32,070 bases of DNA, taken from NCBI GenBank assembly GCA_039026975.1, contig JBCCLI010000018.1, positions 1 to 32,070 of the forward strand, in the 5' to 3' direction. Position 1 is the stretch's first letter. The number at the start of each line of letters is the position of its first letter. Origin of the DNA: JBCBKZ01 sp039026975 (lineage in GTDB: Bacteria; Bacteroidota; Bacteroidia; J057). The position numbers and the translations under genes were made by a program. The notes beneath the pieces are model-generated. The model saw nothing but the letters and a program-made list of their open reading frames with translations, had not been told where the DNA came from and did no database searches. Below are positions 31,002 to 32,070 of the stretch, piece by piece.

Positions 31002-32006
31002 TCAGGAAGGAAGGCGCCTATTCATGAGCTTGCTTGGCGGATAGCCATAGCATTTCTTGAAAGCTGTGGTAAAGTGCTGAGGATTTTTATAGCCGATCCT
31101 GTCAGATACCTCACTGATGGTAAGCCTTTCATCTAATAACATATTTCTGGCCTGGCTCATCTTAACAGAATTCCAATATTTAAATACAGTAGTTCCAAAT
31201 ACTTCTTTGAAGCCGGTTTTTAAGGAATATTCATTAGTCCCGAAGTGCTGAGCTAACTGAAGGAGTGTCATGGGATTCCCTACATGTTCTGACAGGTACT
31301 TCTTCACCTCATGTATCCTTTCTACCTCATACTTTTTGAGTTTCAATTGGTGGACATGATTAAGAGAGGATATTTGTTCCAGTTGCAGAAGAAGTAGCTC
31401 CTTAGCCTTGGTTTCCAGATACATTCTCTTAAAAAAGCCTATCCTATCACAGTGGATGATATCATTAATTATCAAATGCATGGCTGGCGTTATAGGAAGA
31501 TGTTGAGGCATGAGGGTTCCTATACGCTTCTCCTCTATACTTTTGGTGAACTTCTTAAATAAGGTGTTATCTGGTGGTAGAAAAGACTTGAAAAAACCAG
31601 GCTTCAAATTAATCTCAAATAGTTTCACACCCTCTTTGGGGGGATAGAACATCTTTCCTTTGAAGTGGGAAGCATAAAGAATATTGTGCTGATTATACCC
31701 AAACTGAAAATTCTGTTTTGAGTCTGATTCGTACCCTTTTGTCTCTCCATCAAGGGCGAAATGAAGTTCAACCGATTCCATTTCTGCCTCTACCGCTATT
31801 TCTGTTAGATTTCTCATGAAGATATCTCCATACCCTATGTGGATATTCTCCATATAAACTTCTTTATAACTCCCAACACCACCCAAAATCGCTGCATTGT
31901 AGCTGCATTCTGTAATCCCACCCTGATCATCTGAGGCGAAATTGATCGGATAGTTTCTCTCTAACATGGCATCCTGAAAATCGCGCTGATGAAGACGTAC
32001 TCTCAT
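31002..32006 (-). CDS. AraC-family transcriptional regulator (PchR-like), start uncertain
   Basis: The protein has a 334-residue form from the ATG at 32006. The C-terminal AraC DNA-binding domain occupies about 230-330, with two helix-turn-helix parts: TLLQLAQHFGTNEYSLKTGFKE and TISEVSDRIGYKNPQHFTTAF, followed by YGYPPSKL. The N-terminal 200 residues form an unassigned ligand domain. Long AraC proteins of this shape in iron-rich neighbourhoods are often PchR-like and activate siderophore genes when the siderophore is present; that role is inferred from the setting. The frame has no stop between 32006 and the window edge (encoding PTPEGEKPTQKEVGKTQPI before the Met), so the true start may lie outside. 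The Crp/Fnr-like gene follows 36 bp downstream. Confidence 0.85.
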   Translation of the reverse strand: MRVRLHQRDFQDAMLERNYPINFASDDQGGITECSYNAAILGGVGSYKEVYMENIHIGYGDIFMRNLTEIAVEAEMESVELHFALDGETKGYESDSKQNFQFGYNQHNILYASHFKGKMFYPPKEGVKLFEINLKPGFFKSFLPPDNTLFKKFTKSIEEKRIGTLMPQHLPITPAMHLIINDIIHCDRIGFFKRMYLETKAKELLLLQLEQISSLNHVHQLKLKKYEVERIHEVKKYLSEHVGNPMTLLQLAQHFGTNEYSLKTGFKEVFGTTVFKYWNSVKMSQARNMLLDERLTISEVSDRIGYKNPQHFTTAFKKCYGYPPSKLMNRRLPS

Positions 32007-32070
32007 GGCATTTATAGGTTGGGTTTTACCTACTTCCTTTTGCGTAGGTTTTTCTCCTTCTGGCGTAGGC

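Noticed and set aside
32030..32070. Near-repeat of a short GCGTAGG-containing unit at the right edge
   Set aside because: Only two imperfect copies are visible and they are explained by repeated Pro-Thr codons in the open frame upstream of the AraC-type gene.
1..32070. CRISPR arrays, tRNA genes, insertion sequences
   Set aside because: No regularly spaced repeats, cloverleaf-like segments or transposase-like frames were seen on reading both strands.

Overview
The window looks like a chromosomal segment from a Bacteroidota bacterium, most likely of the order Cytophagales. Supporting signs are several TonB-dependent receptors with an N-terminal carboxypeptidase-regulatory-like domain, lipoproteins whose acylated Cys is followed by a run of Asp, promoter boxes of the TTG/TAnnTTTG type, and families common in this phylum (DUF4856, imelysin-like lipoprotein, HTTM, DUF6686-like). 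These are judgements from reading the sequence; no search was run. I saw no tRNA, rRNA, IS element or CRISPR array.

Layout. (1) 1-3690, minus strand: a marR-type regulator, an SCP2-like protein, coaX (pantothenate kinase), a membrane protein with a large C-terminal domain, and a truncated secreted protein, closely spaced and probably one transcription unit. (2) 3809-8112, plus strand: a lipocalin-like lipoprotein, an SDR oxidoreductase with a good terminator, and a membrane-anchored three-PAS hybrid histidine kinase. (3) 8121-14228, minus strand: an operon transcribed DUF4856 lipoprotein, imelysin-like lipoprotein, HTTM/gamma-carboxylase-like membrane protein, FecA-like TonB receptor. (4) 14229-14861: a 633-bp divergent regulatory region. 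(5) 14862-21043, plus strand: TonB receptor, PKD-domain lipoprotein, two small membrane proteins (DUF3325-like and DUF3649-like), and a PepSY reductase, with very short gaps or overlaps, ended by a strong bidirectional hairpin. (6) 21229-23754, minus strand: a siderophore-type TonB receptor. (7) 24089-28234, plus strand: a promoter and palindrome, a remnant of another TonB receptor, a DUF6686-like protein, a second PepSY protein, a ferredoxin/flavodoxin-NADP reductase-like flavoprotein and a ChaN-type haem-binding protein. (8) 28399-32070: an azurin-type cupredoxin lipoprotein, a methyltransferase, a small membrane protein, and a Crp/Fnr-like plus AraC-type regulator pair.

How it fits together. 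About 20 kb (8.1-28.2 kb) reads as an iron-acquisition island. Surface lipoproteins would capture an iron complex, three TonB receptors would import it, two PepSY membrane proteins and an NADPH flavoprotein would reduce it, and ChaN and imelysin proteins would handle haem or iron. Related palindromes of the form TTTAGA-N5-TCTAAA lie upstream of three of the TonB loci and suggest common control, possibly by iron. The AraC/Crp regulator pair at the right edge may also belong to the circuit. The most unusual parts are the HTTM/gamma-carboxylase-like gene inside an operon of Asp-rich lipoproteins, and the operon that joins a XusABC-like arrangement with small membrane proteins resembling those of proteobacterial siderophore-reductase operons.
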